Shown here one piece after another: positions 22,879 through 32,999 of a stretch of 64,000 nt of DNA. Every line of letters starts with the position of its first letter. Within the stretch, counting starts at the first letter, position 1. Source of the stretch: Luscinia megarhynchos (taxonomy: Eukaryota; Chordata; Aves; Passeriformes; Turdidae). Location: the NCBI GenBank assembly GCA_034336665.1, contig CM067590.1, positions 62,001 to 126,000 on the forward strand, read 5' to 3'. Below the pieces are notes generated by a model. The model did not search any database. It saw nothing but the letters and a program-made list of their open reading frames with translations, and was not told where the DNA came from. The position numbers and the translations under genes are program-made.

Positions 22879-23505
22879 CACTGAGTGACACGGGGTGACA
22901 CTGAGAGGCAGTGAGTGTCAGCTGCGCCCCGGGGACATCCCTGGGTGACACCTGTGACACCGAGAGCCAGCTGTGGCCTGGGGACATCCTGGGGTGACAC
23001 TGAGTGACACCGAATGACACTGAGTGCCAGCTGCACCCTGGGGACATCCCAGGGTGATACAGGGTGACAGAGTGACACCGAGTGCCAGCTGCACCCTGGG
23101 GACATCCCGGGGTGACACTGAGTGACACCGAATGACACTGAGTGCCAGCTGCACCCTGGGGACATCCCAGGGTGATACAGGGTGACAGAGTGACACCGAG
23201 TGCCAGCTGCACCCTGGGGACATCCTGGGGTGACACTGAGTGACACCGAATGACACTGAGTGCCAGTTGCACCCTGGGGACATCCCGGGGTGACACAGAG
23301 TGACACCGAGTGACACTGAGTGCCAGCTGCACCCTGGGGACATCCCAGGGTGACACTGAGTGCCACCAACTGACACTGAGTGCCAGTTGCACCCTGGGGA
23401 CATCCCGGGGTGATACAGGGTGACAGAGTGACACCGAGTGCCAGCTGCACCCTGGGGACACCCCCGGGTGACACTGAGCCCCCCAAAGTGACACTGCCCC
23501 CCCCC
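22846..23505 (+). repeat. Array derived from the ANKLE1 stop-codon region
   Basis: The end of the last coding exon (GECQLYPGDIPG, stop) plus following 3' UTR is repeated about 11 times, unit 49-73 bp (mostly about 60). Copies start near 22846 (genuine), 22917, 22966, 23027, 23085, 23146, 23204, 23265, 23326, 23388 and 23440. All copies after the first lie downstream of the stop, so they are untranslated. Confidence 0.85.
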
Positions 23506-23544
23506 CCCAGGCTGTGCTATTTTGTGAATATTTCTATCTTCCCC

Positions 23545-23550
23545 AATAAA
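23545..23550 (+). terminator. ANKLE1 polyadenylation signal AATAAA
   Basis: Canonical hexamer about 670 bp after the ANKLE1 stop, directly after the repeat array and followed by a GGTGGCTTTTGGGG G/T-rich tract, as expected of a 3' end. Confidence 0.7.
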
Positions 23551-23631
23551 CTCCACCCCGGTGGCTTTTGGGGGATTTTTGGGATCCATCTCAAAAGCAC
23601 GGAACTGGACACGGCTGGGACACAGCACGGC

Positions 23632-23637
23632 TTTATT
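23632..23637 (-). terminator. Candidate ABHD8 polyadenylation signal
   Basis: AATAAA on the minus strand in the context CCAATAAAGCC. If used, the ABHD8 3' UTR is about 2.6 kb. Another minus AATAAA lies near 24654-24659, so the choice is open. Confidence 0.4.
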
Positions 23638-23659
23638 GGGGCAGTGACACGAACAGGGG

Positions 23660-26090
23660 GATGGCACCAGAGGGGACAAAGCAGGGACCCGCGGGGCATG
23701 GGGCGATTTTGGGGGGGTTGGTGGCATTTTGGGGGGCATTGGTGATATTTTTGGGGACATTGGTGGTGTTTTGGGGCATTGGTGGTGGTTTTTTTGGGCT
23801 TTGGTGGCGTTTTTGGGGCTTTGGTGGCATTTTTGGGAGCGTTCTTGGCTTTTTGGGGGGCGTTGGTGACATTTTTTAGGTCCATTTGGGACATTTTGGA
23901 GGGCGTTTGTGACATTTTTGGGGCATTGGTGACAGTTTTTGGGGATGTTGGGGACATTTTTTGGGGGCATTGGTGGCGGTTTTGGGGGGCATTGGTGACA
24001 TTTGGGGCATTTGTGACATTTTTCAGTTGTTGGCATTTTTGGGTGCATTGGTGATGTTTTTGGGGACGTCGGTGACAGTTTTTGGGTGCATTGGTGACGT
24101 TTTTGGGAGCGTTCTTGGCATTTTTGGGGCATTGGTGGCATTTTTGGTGGCATTGATGGCGTTTTTGGGGGCATTTTGGGTTTTTTTGGGGGATGCTCTG
24201 AGCTCGGCTGGGGTGACATTGCCATTGTGACACAGCAGCAGGCGGGGCTGGCGCTGGCACAGGGGATACCCTGGGGACACCTTGGGGACATCAATACAGT
24301 GCCAGCCCCGAGTGGGGCACGGGGACAGTTTGGGGACAAGGGACAGGGTTTGGGGTTTCTATGGGGATTTCTTTGGTTTAAATTTTGGGGAGGGGAGGGG
24401 ACACACACAGGTGACACTGGGGACACCCTGGGGTGGCTCCTGCTGGGAGGGGTGGGATTTTTATGGGATCGATTTGGATCGGGATCCTGTGTGGGAACCA
24501 TAATTTGGGATTGGGATTTTCCCCCCATCCCTGGATTTGGGATCCCTGCAGCATCTGAATCCCATCCCGGGATTTGGGATCCTCATCCATGGATTTCTTT
24601 GGGATCCCTGCAGCGACTGAATCCCACCCAGGGGTTTGGGATCCTTATCCATGGATTTATTTGGGATCCCTGCAGTGAATCCTGTCCTCATCCTGTCCCA
24701 AATTCCCAATATCCCTGGATTTGGGATCTCTGGACTTGCGATCCTCATCCAAGGATTTCTTTGGGATCTCTGGAGTCTGTCCCTGATCCCCAGAGTTGGG
24801 ATCCCTCTTTCCAAATCCGATCCCTGGATTTGGGATTCTCATCCCGTTCCTGGATTGGGAATTCCCTCTGTTTCCTCATCCCCTTCCCAAATTCCCAATC
24901 ATGCCTGGGAATCATTCCTGGGAAGAGTAGGAGTGATGGGATTTTACAGGAGGGATGGGATTGGGTGGGATCGAGTGCTCTGGGATCCCACAGATCCATA
25001 TGGGAATCACCAGGAATTATTCCTGGAAAATGTGGGAATGATGGAATTTGTACAGGATGGGATCCCAGGGATGGGATCGGGAGGGATCCGGTGCTCTGGG
25101 ATCCCGTGGATCTGTGTGGAAATCATCGCTGGGAAGAGTGGGAATGATGGAATTTGTACAGAAAGAATGGGATCGGGATCCCGCAGATCCGTACAGGAAT
25201 CTTCCCGAGAATTCTTCTGATCCCGGCTGGAAAGGCGTGGGGGTGGCCCCGAGGATGGTGGCAGATGGGACACGGCCGCGGTAGCACCGGGGACACGCCT
25301 TCATCCCGGGAATCCTCCTCATCATCCTCATCCCAGCAGGAGCTGCCGAACCCCTCAAGGATCCCCCCAAATCCAGGCAGAATCCAACGCGGAGGAGCCT
25401 CGGGATTCTCCTTAAAACCGCCCCAAAAATCCCTGCGGGGACCTCTCCCGGTGTCACCCCCTCCTGTCTCGAGGTCCCCTCCTGGTGTCACCGCCTCCTC
25501 CCTCGGGGTTCCCGGAGCTGTTCCCACGTGCGGGTGTGACAATGACAGGGACAAAAAAAAAAAACAAAACCGGCACGGAGCCGCTCCAGCGGGACCGGGA
25601 TGGCGTGTCTGGGGTCTGGGGACAAGGTGTGACAATGTCCGAGTTTGGGGACCGGCTGTGACAACCTCTGGGGTTGGGGATCATGTGTCCCTTCAGCCCC
25701 CAGAGTTAGGGACTGGCTATGACAATGTCCGGGCTTGGGGACAATCTTTGCCATGTCCCCGCTGTCCCCAGGGTTGGGGACCGACTCTGAAATGTCCCCT
25801 CTGTCCCCAGATTCGAGGACTGGCTGTGACAATGTCCGGACTGGGGACCGGCTGTCCCTACCCTCCCCAGATTTGGAGACCGGCTGTGACAATGTCCAGG
25901 CTTGTGGACACACTGTGCCGTGTCCCCTCTGTCCCCAGATTTGGGGACCGGCTGTGACAATAGACGGGGTCAGGACACACTGTACCCTGTCCCCTTTGTC
26001 CCCAGAGTCGGGGACCGGCTGCGACAATGTCCGGGGTCGGGGACACACTGTGCCGTGTCCCCTCTGTCCCCAGGGTCGGGGACCGCCTCC
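23660..26090. repeat. Arrays downstream of ABHD8 coding sequence
   Basis: 23660-24180: 'ggggcattggtgacattttt' units. 24480-25190: 'ttgggatccctgcagcatctgaatccc'-type and 'gggatttgggatcc' units. 25215-25550 is less repetitive and unassigned. 25610-26090: units with 'ggggaccggctgtgacaatgtcc'. These may be ABHD8 3' UTR or flank. Confidence 0.65.
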
Positions 26091-26214
26091 GCCGCCTCCC
26101 CTCGCTCCCTGCGGGCTCTGCGCTCCCGGGCCCGGCGGAGCCGCCCGGACACGAACCGAGCCCCGCCCGCGCTGTCCCGGGTCCTGGCCCGGTGTCCCGG
26201 CCCGGCGCTGGCCC

Positions 26215-26846
26215 TCATTTGGCGTCGCCGTCGCTGTCGCCGTCGGGCGTGTCGGGCTCCCAAAGGACGAACTCGTGCAGCAGCGTGTTCACCGTGTCGG
26301 GGCACTCGAGCATCACCATGTGGCTGCCCTCGTCGATCACCTTCAGGAAGGCGATCAGCAGGATCTGCGGGGGGCAGGAGCGCCTGAGACCCCGGCAGGC
26401 GACAGGAGAGCCCCAAAAGCCACGCCCTGTCCCCTCCCTTGTGAGTGGCAGGGCTGGACTGACCCCTGAGAGGTGGCAGGAGAGCCCCAAAACCGCTCTG
26501 TGCCCTCCCTCCGGGGTGGCAGTGCCGAAGTGACCCCCTGAGAGGTGACAGGAGAGCCCTAAAGCCACCCCCGTCCCCTCCCTCAGAGTGGCAGTGTTAG
26601 GGTGATTCCCTGAGAGGTGGCACGAGACCCCAGCCCCCCAAGCCACCCCCTATCACCTCCCTGGAAGTTCCCTGGCCAAGGCTTGGAGCACCCTGGGGCA
26701 CTGGGAGGGGTCCCTGCCATGCCCAGGTGTCCCTGTCCCTGGCAGTGTCCCTGTCCCTGTCCCCGTGCCACCCTTGGCAATGTTCCTGTCACACCCAGGT
26801 GTCCCTGTCCCAGTCCCTCATCCTGTGCCACCCTGTCCCTGTCCCA

Positions 26847-26887
<41 letters not shown>

Positions 26888-29800
26888 CATCCTGTGCCAC
26901 CCTGTCCCATCCCTGTCCCTGTCCCTGTCCCCGTCCCTGTCCCTGTCCCTGTGCCACCCTGTTCCTGTGCCACCCTGTCCCTGTCCCTCCCCACACCCCA
27001 TGATTTCCCTTCTCCCTCCCACCCCACGCACACCACCCTCCCCCCTCCCAACCACCCAGCCCAAATTCTTGGGCTCAGCTCCCCCAAATCCTGCTGCAGG
27101 TGAGGGTTTTGTACCTCTGCCATCCTCTGGTCCTCCTCCACGGGCACAAACTTGTCGTGCATGCCGTGGACCAGCAGCACGGGCACGGCCAGCTCGGCGT
27201 GGTACAGCTCGTCGCCCTCGGGCCAGTACTGGCCGCTCATAGTGGCCCGCAGCACGAAGGACGAGACGTTGAAGGCGTTGCCCTCCTTCAGCAGCTGCTT
27301 CTCTTTGGCACCTTGGCGGGCGAAGCCGGCCCTGGCACGGGGGGATGGGGTTAGCCCGAAATTTGGGGGGTGGCAGGAAGGGTGAACCCCCCAGAAAGCG
27401 ACACTTCGTCATCTCTCTTGGAGTGGCAGTGCCAGGGTGAGTCCCATGAGAGGTGGCACAAGCCCCCAGCTCCAAAAGCCACCCGCTGTCCCCTTCTTCA
27501 GAGTGGCAGTGCCAGGATAAGACCCCTGAGAGGTGGCACAGGCAGCACCTAGCGCTCCAAGGTGTCCCCTCTCTCAAAGGTGACCCCTGAGAGGTGGCAC
27601 AAGCCCCCAGCCCCCAAATGCCACCCTCTGTCCCCTCCCTCAGCAGCTGCTTCTCTTTGGCACCTTGGCGGGCAAAGCCGGCCATGGCACGGGGAAATGG
27701 GGTTAGCCAAAAATTTCAGGGGTGGCAGGAAGGGTGAACCCCTCAAAAAGGGAAATTTTGTCACCTCCCTCAAAGTGGCAGTGCCAGGATGAGACCCATG
27801 AGAGGTGGCACAAGCCCCCAGCTCCAAAAGCCACCCCCTGTCACCTCTCTCATGAGTGGCAGTGCCAGGGTGACACCCTGGGTGGCACAGGAAGACCCCA
27901 GCCCCTCAAAAAGTCACACTTTGTCCTCTCCCTCAGCAATGGCAATGCCAGGGTGTCCCCAGGGTGCCCCTGGGTGGCACAGGACACACCCCAAGGTGTC
28001 CCAGGGTGTTCCCAGGGTGTCCCAGGATGTCCCCAAGTGTCCCAGGGTGTCCCCAGGGGGTCAGTCACTTAAGGAAGCTCCAGGCCAGGCAGGGGGACAG
28101 GCAGTGCAGCATGCAGGGTGGCACAGGGGGGCACAGGGTGGCACAGGGTGTCCCCAGGGTGTCCCAGGGTGTCCCCAGGGGGTCACTCACTTGAGGAAGC
28201 TCCAGGCCAGGCAGGGGGACAGGCAGTGCAGCACGCAGGGGGGCAGGTTGAAGATGGAGCACAGGCTGGGCTCCAGCGCCGTGGGGCCGCCGCCGTTGAT
28301 CATGATCACCTTGTGCACCAGCTCCGGGTACTCGTGTGCCAGGAAGGTGCAGAAGGACACCCTGAGGGGACACAGGGACATCAGGGGACATCAGGGTGAC
28401 ATGGGGTGGGTGGGGTGGGTGGGGCTTGGGGCAGTGTGGGGTAGACAAGGTGTCCCTGCCCATGTCCCTGTCCCTGTGCCAGCCCTGGCAGTGTTCCTTG
28501 GAGTACCCAGGGACAGAGGCAGGTGTCCCATGTCCCATGTCCCTGTCTCTGCCCATGTCCCTGCCCATGCCAAGGTGTCCCTGTCCCTGTCCCTGTCTCT
28601 GTCCCTGTCCCTGTTCCATCCCTGGCAGTGTGCCTGCCACACCCAGGTCCGTGTCCCTGCCATGCCCAGGTGTCCTGTCCCTGTCCTTGTGCCACCCCTG
28701 GCAGTGTCCCTCCATACCCAGGTGTCCCTGTCCCTTACCCTGTGCCACCCCCGTCCTTGTCCCCGTGTCACCCCTGTCCCTGTCCCTCCCCACACCCGAG
28801 GATTTTTCCTCTCCCTCCCACCCCCACCTGTGCCACCTTCCCTCCTCCCAACCACCCACCCCAAATTTTTGGGGTCAGAGCCCCCAAATTCTGCTGCAGG
28901 TGAGGATTTTGTGCTGCCCTGGCCCAGCCTTGTCCTGATCCAATCCCTCCTGGATCCCAGCCGTCTCCAGCTCCTTCCCTTTCGTTAGTCTCCACCTAAT
29001 TAGGGGCCCTAATCCTGGATTTAATCCTATTTATAGTCCCTGCCCTGCCTGTGCCCTCTCTGGGATCAGCCAGGCACCGAGACGTGTCCCAAGGGCACTG
29101 AGGGGATCCGAGTGCTGGGGCAAATGGGGTAAAAACGGGGTAAAAACTGGATAAATGGGATTGAAAATTGGATAGATGGAATAAATGGGGTAACAATGGG
29201 ATAGAAATGGGGTAAAGGGGGTAAAAAAGGAGTAAACAGGGTAAAAACAAGATAGAAATGGGGCAAAAATGGGATAAATGGGGTAAAAATGGGATTAAAA
29301 TATATTAAAATGGGATAAAAGGGATAATAATGGGATAAAAAATATTAAAATAGGGTAAAAGTGCGATAAAAATGGGAGAAAAATGGGATAAAATTGGGAT
29401 AAAAAAAATTAAAATGGGGTAAAAGTGGGATAAAAATGGCATAAAAATGGGATAAAAAAGGGACAAAAATCAGACCAACACCCCAAAACATGAACCCCAC
29501 ACTATGGAAATTTGGGATTTGCGATATTCCCATTTTTTGGGATGATCCCAAACCCTTACCCGTAGGAATGCCCCACCAGGATGTTCCTCTTCTTGGCGTA
29601 TCTCTTGAACACGGCCCTCATGTCCTCGGCCAGCGCGTAGAAGGTGTAGGCGGCAGCCACGGGCGGTGCCGAGCTGCAGCCGTGCCCGGCCAGATCCGGC
29701 GCCACCACCTCATAGCCCAGCCTGGCGAAGAACTCCAGCTGCTCCTTCCAAATGTCCAGGGAGCCGCCGACGCCGTGGATGAAGAAGAGCACCACGTCCC

Positions 29801-31825
29801 CGTGCGTGCCCTTGCAGCTGGTGATGTGCTTCTGGCAATCCACCGTCACCACCTTCTTGGGCTTGCGCTTGCGGCGCTTGGTGCCATCCCTGGGCGGGAT
29901 TCCCTGCGGGGAAAAATGAGGAGTTGGCAGGAAGGGCTCCCAAGGTGTGTGTGTGTGTGTGTAACTGTTCCGGGTTGGTGGGCAGATGTCTGCTAATAAA
30001 ATCAGAAATGTCTCTTTGAAATGGAGAGTGTAAACCCCACTCCCACCAAATTATTATGATTCTGAAATTAAGGGGCTCTCAGACAAAGATATGGGAATAG
30101 GAATAACAGTTCTTTACTAGGAAAATGAAAATAGAAATACAGTATTACAAAGAACAATCCCCAAACACTGCCAGAGTCAGAATCCAAGCTGACACCCGTC
30201 AGTCAGTCAGGGTGTTGGCAGCAGTCCCATTCCATGGTGGCTGCATCCTCCTGCAGTGGCAGATGTGGTTCAGCTGGAGCAGTGCTCCTGGAGAAGGTGC
30301 AGTTTCCTCTGAAGCTCCAGGGATGATGTGGAAAGGTCTGGTGTTCCTCTGGAATCCAGTGGAAAGATGGAAACTTGCTGTCCAAAATCTCAGTTTTTAT
30401 CTGGGTAGGAAAGGCTTGGCTCCTCCCCTGGCTGGAGCATCTCCCAGTGGGATGATGTAATTTTATCAGTCATGCCCTGGGACTCACTGGCCATGAACAG
30501 GAGATATCTCCTGGAGGGAGGATGGGCTGTGAGAAAGATAAAGATGATTGCCCCAGCTGGTTTAAAGATGGTGCATTAGCAGATAATATGTGCCAGGAGA
30601 TAAGGGTCACTTCCCCACCTGGCTGCAGCAGATGGGGACAGAATTCACATTTCTGGCCACTGCAGGAGGATGCAGCCACCATGGAATGGGACTGCTGCCA
30701 ACACCCTGACTGACTGATGGGTGTCAGCTTGGATTCTGACTCTGGCAATGTTGGGATTGTTCTTTGTAATACTGCATTTCTGTTTTAATTTTCCTAGTAG
30801 AGAATTGTTATTCCTAATTCCCACATCTTTGCCTGAGAGTCCCTTAGTTTCAGAATCATAATAATTTCTGCATTTTAAAGAGAAACTCCTGCCTTTATTG
30901 GCAGACACCAGTCCTCCAAACCAGGACACCAAGCAGAAAGATTTTCACAGACAAACAAATCGCCAATGTTGCAAGTAGAGAGAAGACCTCAGAATTTTTC
31001 ACTGCATAAAAACTGAAAAACAACTTTTAGCTTAAACTGTAACACACTAACTTTTGGTGATTGGAAAATCGTAACGTGAATATGGTAATGTTAATAGTTA
31101 GGATGGGATATAGGTGATAGTCTAGGTGTTGTTATGTTTTAAGATGCTCTATAATGAAAAGTATTTAATGCATTGCAACAGGAACTAGAAGAAGTTTTCA
31201 GAGGAACCCACAGCTGTGGGCTGGGCTCTGTCACCCATGATCATGAATTTCTGCTTCATTTGGATACAACAAACAGCATTTTAAAGACGATAAACAGAAT
31301 TTTAAATACAATAAACACTATTTTAAATACAATAAAAACCATTTTAACGACAATTAATATAATTTTAAAGGCAATAAAAACCATTTAAAATACAATAAAA
31401 ACCATTTAAAATACAATAAACACTATTTTGATGAGCCCGCCTGCAGTCCCCACCCCTTTTTAAGTTCTTACAATTCCCGATGGAATTCCAGGTGGATCTG
31501 GCATCTCCAGCTCGGCGTTGGCATCAGGGTCGGGGTTGTGCCCCTCGGCCTCGCCCAGGTTCTCGATCAGCAGCTGCCCGTTGCGGTAGAGCGTGATGCG
31601 GCGGCGGCAGCGCACGGCGCCGCGCCGGCTCCGCGCCGGTTCCGCCGGTTCCGCCGGGGGCTCGGGGCGCTCGGGAGCGCTGTGGCGGATCCGCAGGATG
31701 CGCCCCGGTTTGACCTCCAGGAAGGTGAAGCCGTCGCGGGACTCGACGCTGTCCAGCGGCCCCACGGCGTTGGGGGTCTTGCCCAGCAGGCAGCAGAGGA
31801 AGCCGTCGGTGAGGGTGGTCAGCAT
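26215..31825 (-). CDS. ABHD8: ABHD8, alpha/beta-hydrolase domain protein, complete CDS
   Basis: Alpha/beta-hydrolase of the abhydrolase family; its natural substrate is not established to my knowledge. Minus-strand exons: 31825-31472, 29903-29560, 28361-28191, 27331-27115 and 26364-26215; phases close exactly to 411 aa (human 439). An acceptor CCTCCAG lies just before the ATG context, so a noncoding first exon exists upstream. Visible: [15 protein letters not shown] start, a basic KRRKRKPKK linker near residue 127, FFIHGVGGS oxyanion loop, GHSYGVS nucleophile elbow (Ser231), HGMHDKFVP (Asp349) and DEGSHMVM (His377). The triad looks intact. The C-terminus is acidic ([12 protein letters not shown]). 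Convergent with ANKLE1 and divergent from MRPL34, as in human. Introns hold minisatellites, two exon-fragment copies and LTR sequence. Confidence 0.97.
26400..27060. repeat. ABHD8 intron 4 arrays
   Basis: 26400-26660 has about 65-bp units ('gagaggtggcaggagagcccc', 'ccctcagagtggcagtg'). 26700-27000 is 'tccctgtccctg' pyrimidine repeat. A closely similar pair of arrays, followed by the same 'tcccaaccaccca' and 'ctgctgcaggtgagg' blocks, recurs in intron 2 at 28480-28920, so a piece of intron 4 up to near the exon 4 donor was copied. Confidence 0.75.
27640..27750 (-). repeat. Partial copy of ABHD8 exon 4 and its acceptor
   Basis: About 110 bp covering the first 40 or so bases of exon 4 ([13 protein letters not shown]) and its upstream intron are duplicated about 353 bp from the genuine junction at 27331. 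The acceptor region is largely kept (GTGCC before GGC), but an A replaces the final base pattern of the AG. The space between is filled with 'gagaggtggcacaagcccccagc' units (27400-27640 and 27760-27960). Confidence 0.8.
28062..28122 (-). repeat. Partial copy of ABHD8 exon 3 end and donor
   Basis: The last 45 or so bases of exon 3 ([14 protein letters not shown]) and the GTGA donor are copied 121 bp downstream in the gene direction. The copy still has a usable-looking donor (CTTAA then GTGACT). It is flanked by 'cagggtgtccccaggg' repeat. Confidence 0.85.
29100..29480. repeat. AAAATGGGATAAAAATGGGG array in ABHD8 intron 2
   Basis: A/G-rich 10- to 20-bp units containing 'gggataaaaat' repeat many times in the intron between exons 29560 and 28361. 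Confidence 0.85.
29966..30660 (-). mobile_element. Solo ERV-type LTR (copy A), minus orientation, ABHD8 intron 1
   Basis: Nearly 700 bp that matches, in reverse, the element at 53372-54051 along most of its length. In its own sense strand it ends in ...CCGGAACA and has an internal promoter-like GATAAAA (TATA) box about mid-length, as LTRs do. No internal retroviral genes adjoin it. It lies 62 bp upstream of the ABHD8 exon 2 acceptor and in the same sense as ABHD8. Family not identified; called LTR from length, TG/CA ends, TATA box and multiple solo copies. Confidence 0.65.
30661..30928 (+). mobile_element. Truncated LTR copy B, head-to-head with copy A
   Basis: The 3' 270 bp of the same LTR in plus orientation, starting inside it at a CCACTGCAGG sequence that is also the end of copy A. 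It ends in ACCAGGACA. Together A and B form an interrupted palindrome. Sequence differs from A by several percent, so the copies are not a recent inversion of one element. Confidence 0.65.
30929..31450. other. AT-rich unique segment next to LTR copy B
   Basis: Unlike its surroundings this stretch is AT-rich and mostly non-repetitive, ending in 'aataaacactattttaaatac' units (31290-31430). It could be the remains of retroviral noncoding sequence or of another insertion. I recognise no protein. Confidence 0.5.
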
Positions 31826-31839
31826 GGTGGTGGCTGGAG

Positions 31840-32820
31840 GGGGGGAAAATGTGGGAAAATGTGGGAAATTTGAGGGGAAAAATGGGGGGAAATGTGGGAA
31901 ATTTAGGGGGAAATGGGGGAGAAATGTGGGAAAATGTGGGAAAAATGAGGGGGGAAAATGGGGGAAAATTTGGAAAATTTGGGGGAAGTGGGGGAAAATT
32001 TGGAGGGAAAATGGGGGAAAATTTGGGAAATTTGGGGGGGAATGGGAAAAATGGGGGAAAAATTGGAAAATTTGGGGGAAAAAATGTGGGGAAATTTGGG
32101 GGAAATGGGGGAGAAAATGTGGGAAAATTTGGGGGAAAAATGGGAAAAATGGGGGAAAATTTGGGGGGAAATGTGAGACAATGTGGGAAAATTAGGAAAA
32201 TTTGGGGGGAAATGTGAGAAAATTTGGAAAATTTGGGGGGGAAATGGGAAAAAATGTGAGAAAATTTGGGGGAAAACGGGAAAAATGTGGGGAGAAATGT
32301 GAGAAAATTTGGAAAATTTGGGGGGAACATGAGAAAATTTGGAAAATTTGGGGGAATGTGGGGAAATGTGGAAGAAATGTGGGAAAACACGGGAAAACAG
32401 AGAAATGTGGGAAAATTTGGAAAATTTGGGGGGAAAAATGGGAAAATTTGGGGAAATATGAGGAAATGTAGGAAAATGATGGCTCTGGAGAAAGATCCAT
32501 GGAATCTGGAGAGCCTTGGAGCTGATTCCCGGATTCCCAGATTCCCAAATTCCCAGATTCTCAGATTCCTGAACTCCCAGATTCCAAGATTCCAGGATTC
32601 CAGGATTGCCAGATTCCCAGATTTCTGGATTCCTGGGTTCCCAGATTCCCAGATCCACAGATTCCCAGTTTCCCGATCTCCCAGATTCCTGGATTCCCAG
32701 ATTCTTGAATTCCCAGATTCTCAGATTCCTGAACTCCTGGATTCCCAGATTCCCAGATTCCCGGTTTCCCGGATTCCCAGATTCCTAAATTCCTGAATTC
32801 CTGAATTCCCGGATTTCCGT
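31840..32820. repeat. Arrays upstream of ABHD8 start codon
   Basis: 31840-32480: 'gggaaaatttgggggaaaatgtgg' units, G/A on plus. 32515-32815: 'cccagattcctggattcc' units. They lie in the presumed 5' UTR intron of ABHD8. Confidence 0.8.
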
Positions 32821-32824
32821 CTCC

Positions 32825-32995
32825 CACCTCCCCCACATTCTGTGACCCCACGAGCAGCCGGGAACCTCCAGGGAGGGAAAAGGCTGGAAAAGGATCCAGA
32901 TGGATGTGGGAAAGTGGGAATGGTGCCGGTTGTCATGGAAACGGGATGGGGGGGATTATCCCAACCCCCCCAGCCTGATCCTGGCTCTTTCCCAT
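32825..32995 (-). promoter_or_regulatory. Candidate ABHD8 promoter/first exon with RFX-like site
   Basis: This is the only non-repetitive, conserved-looking stretch between 31840 and 35540. It holds GTTGTCATGGAAAC at 32929-32942, close to the RFX X-box (GTTGCCATGGCAAC type), and on the minus strand a GGGGGAG/GTGGGAG donor-like site near 32829 that could end a noncoding exon. Confidence 0.4.
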
Positions 32996-32999
32996 CCCG

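Noticed and set aside
22846..23505. CRISPR-like array
   Set aside because: Regular 60-bp units but no distinct spacers; units derive from the ANKLE1 last exon in a vertebrate genome.
25215..25550. Extra minus-strand exon (DEDDEEDSRDEGVSPVL)
   Set aside because: Looks exon-like and acidic, but ABHD8 is already complete at 26215 and I recognise no homologue; possibly 3' UTR.
29966..31450. Complete endogenous retrovirus
   Set aside because: Only LTR-like sequence; no gag, pol or env-like reading frame between or beside the copies.
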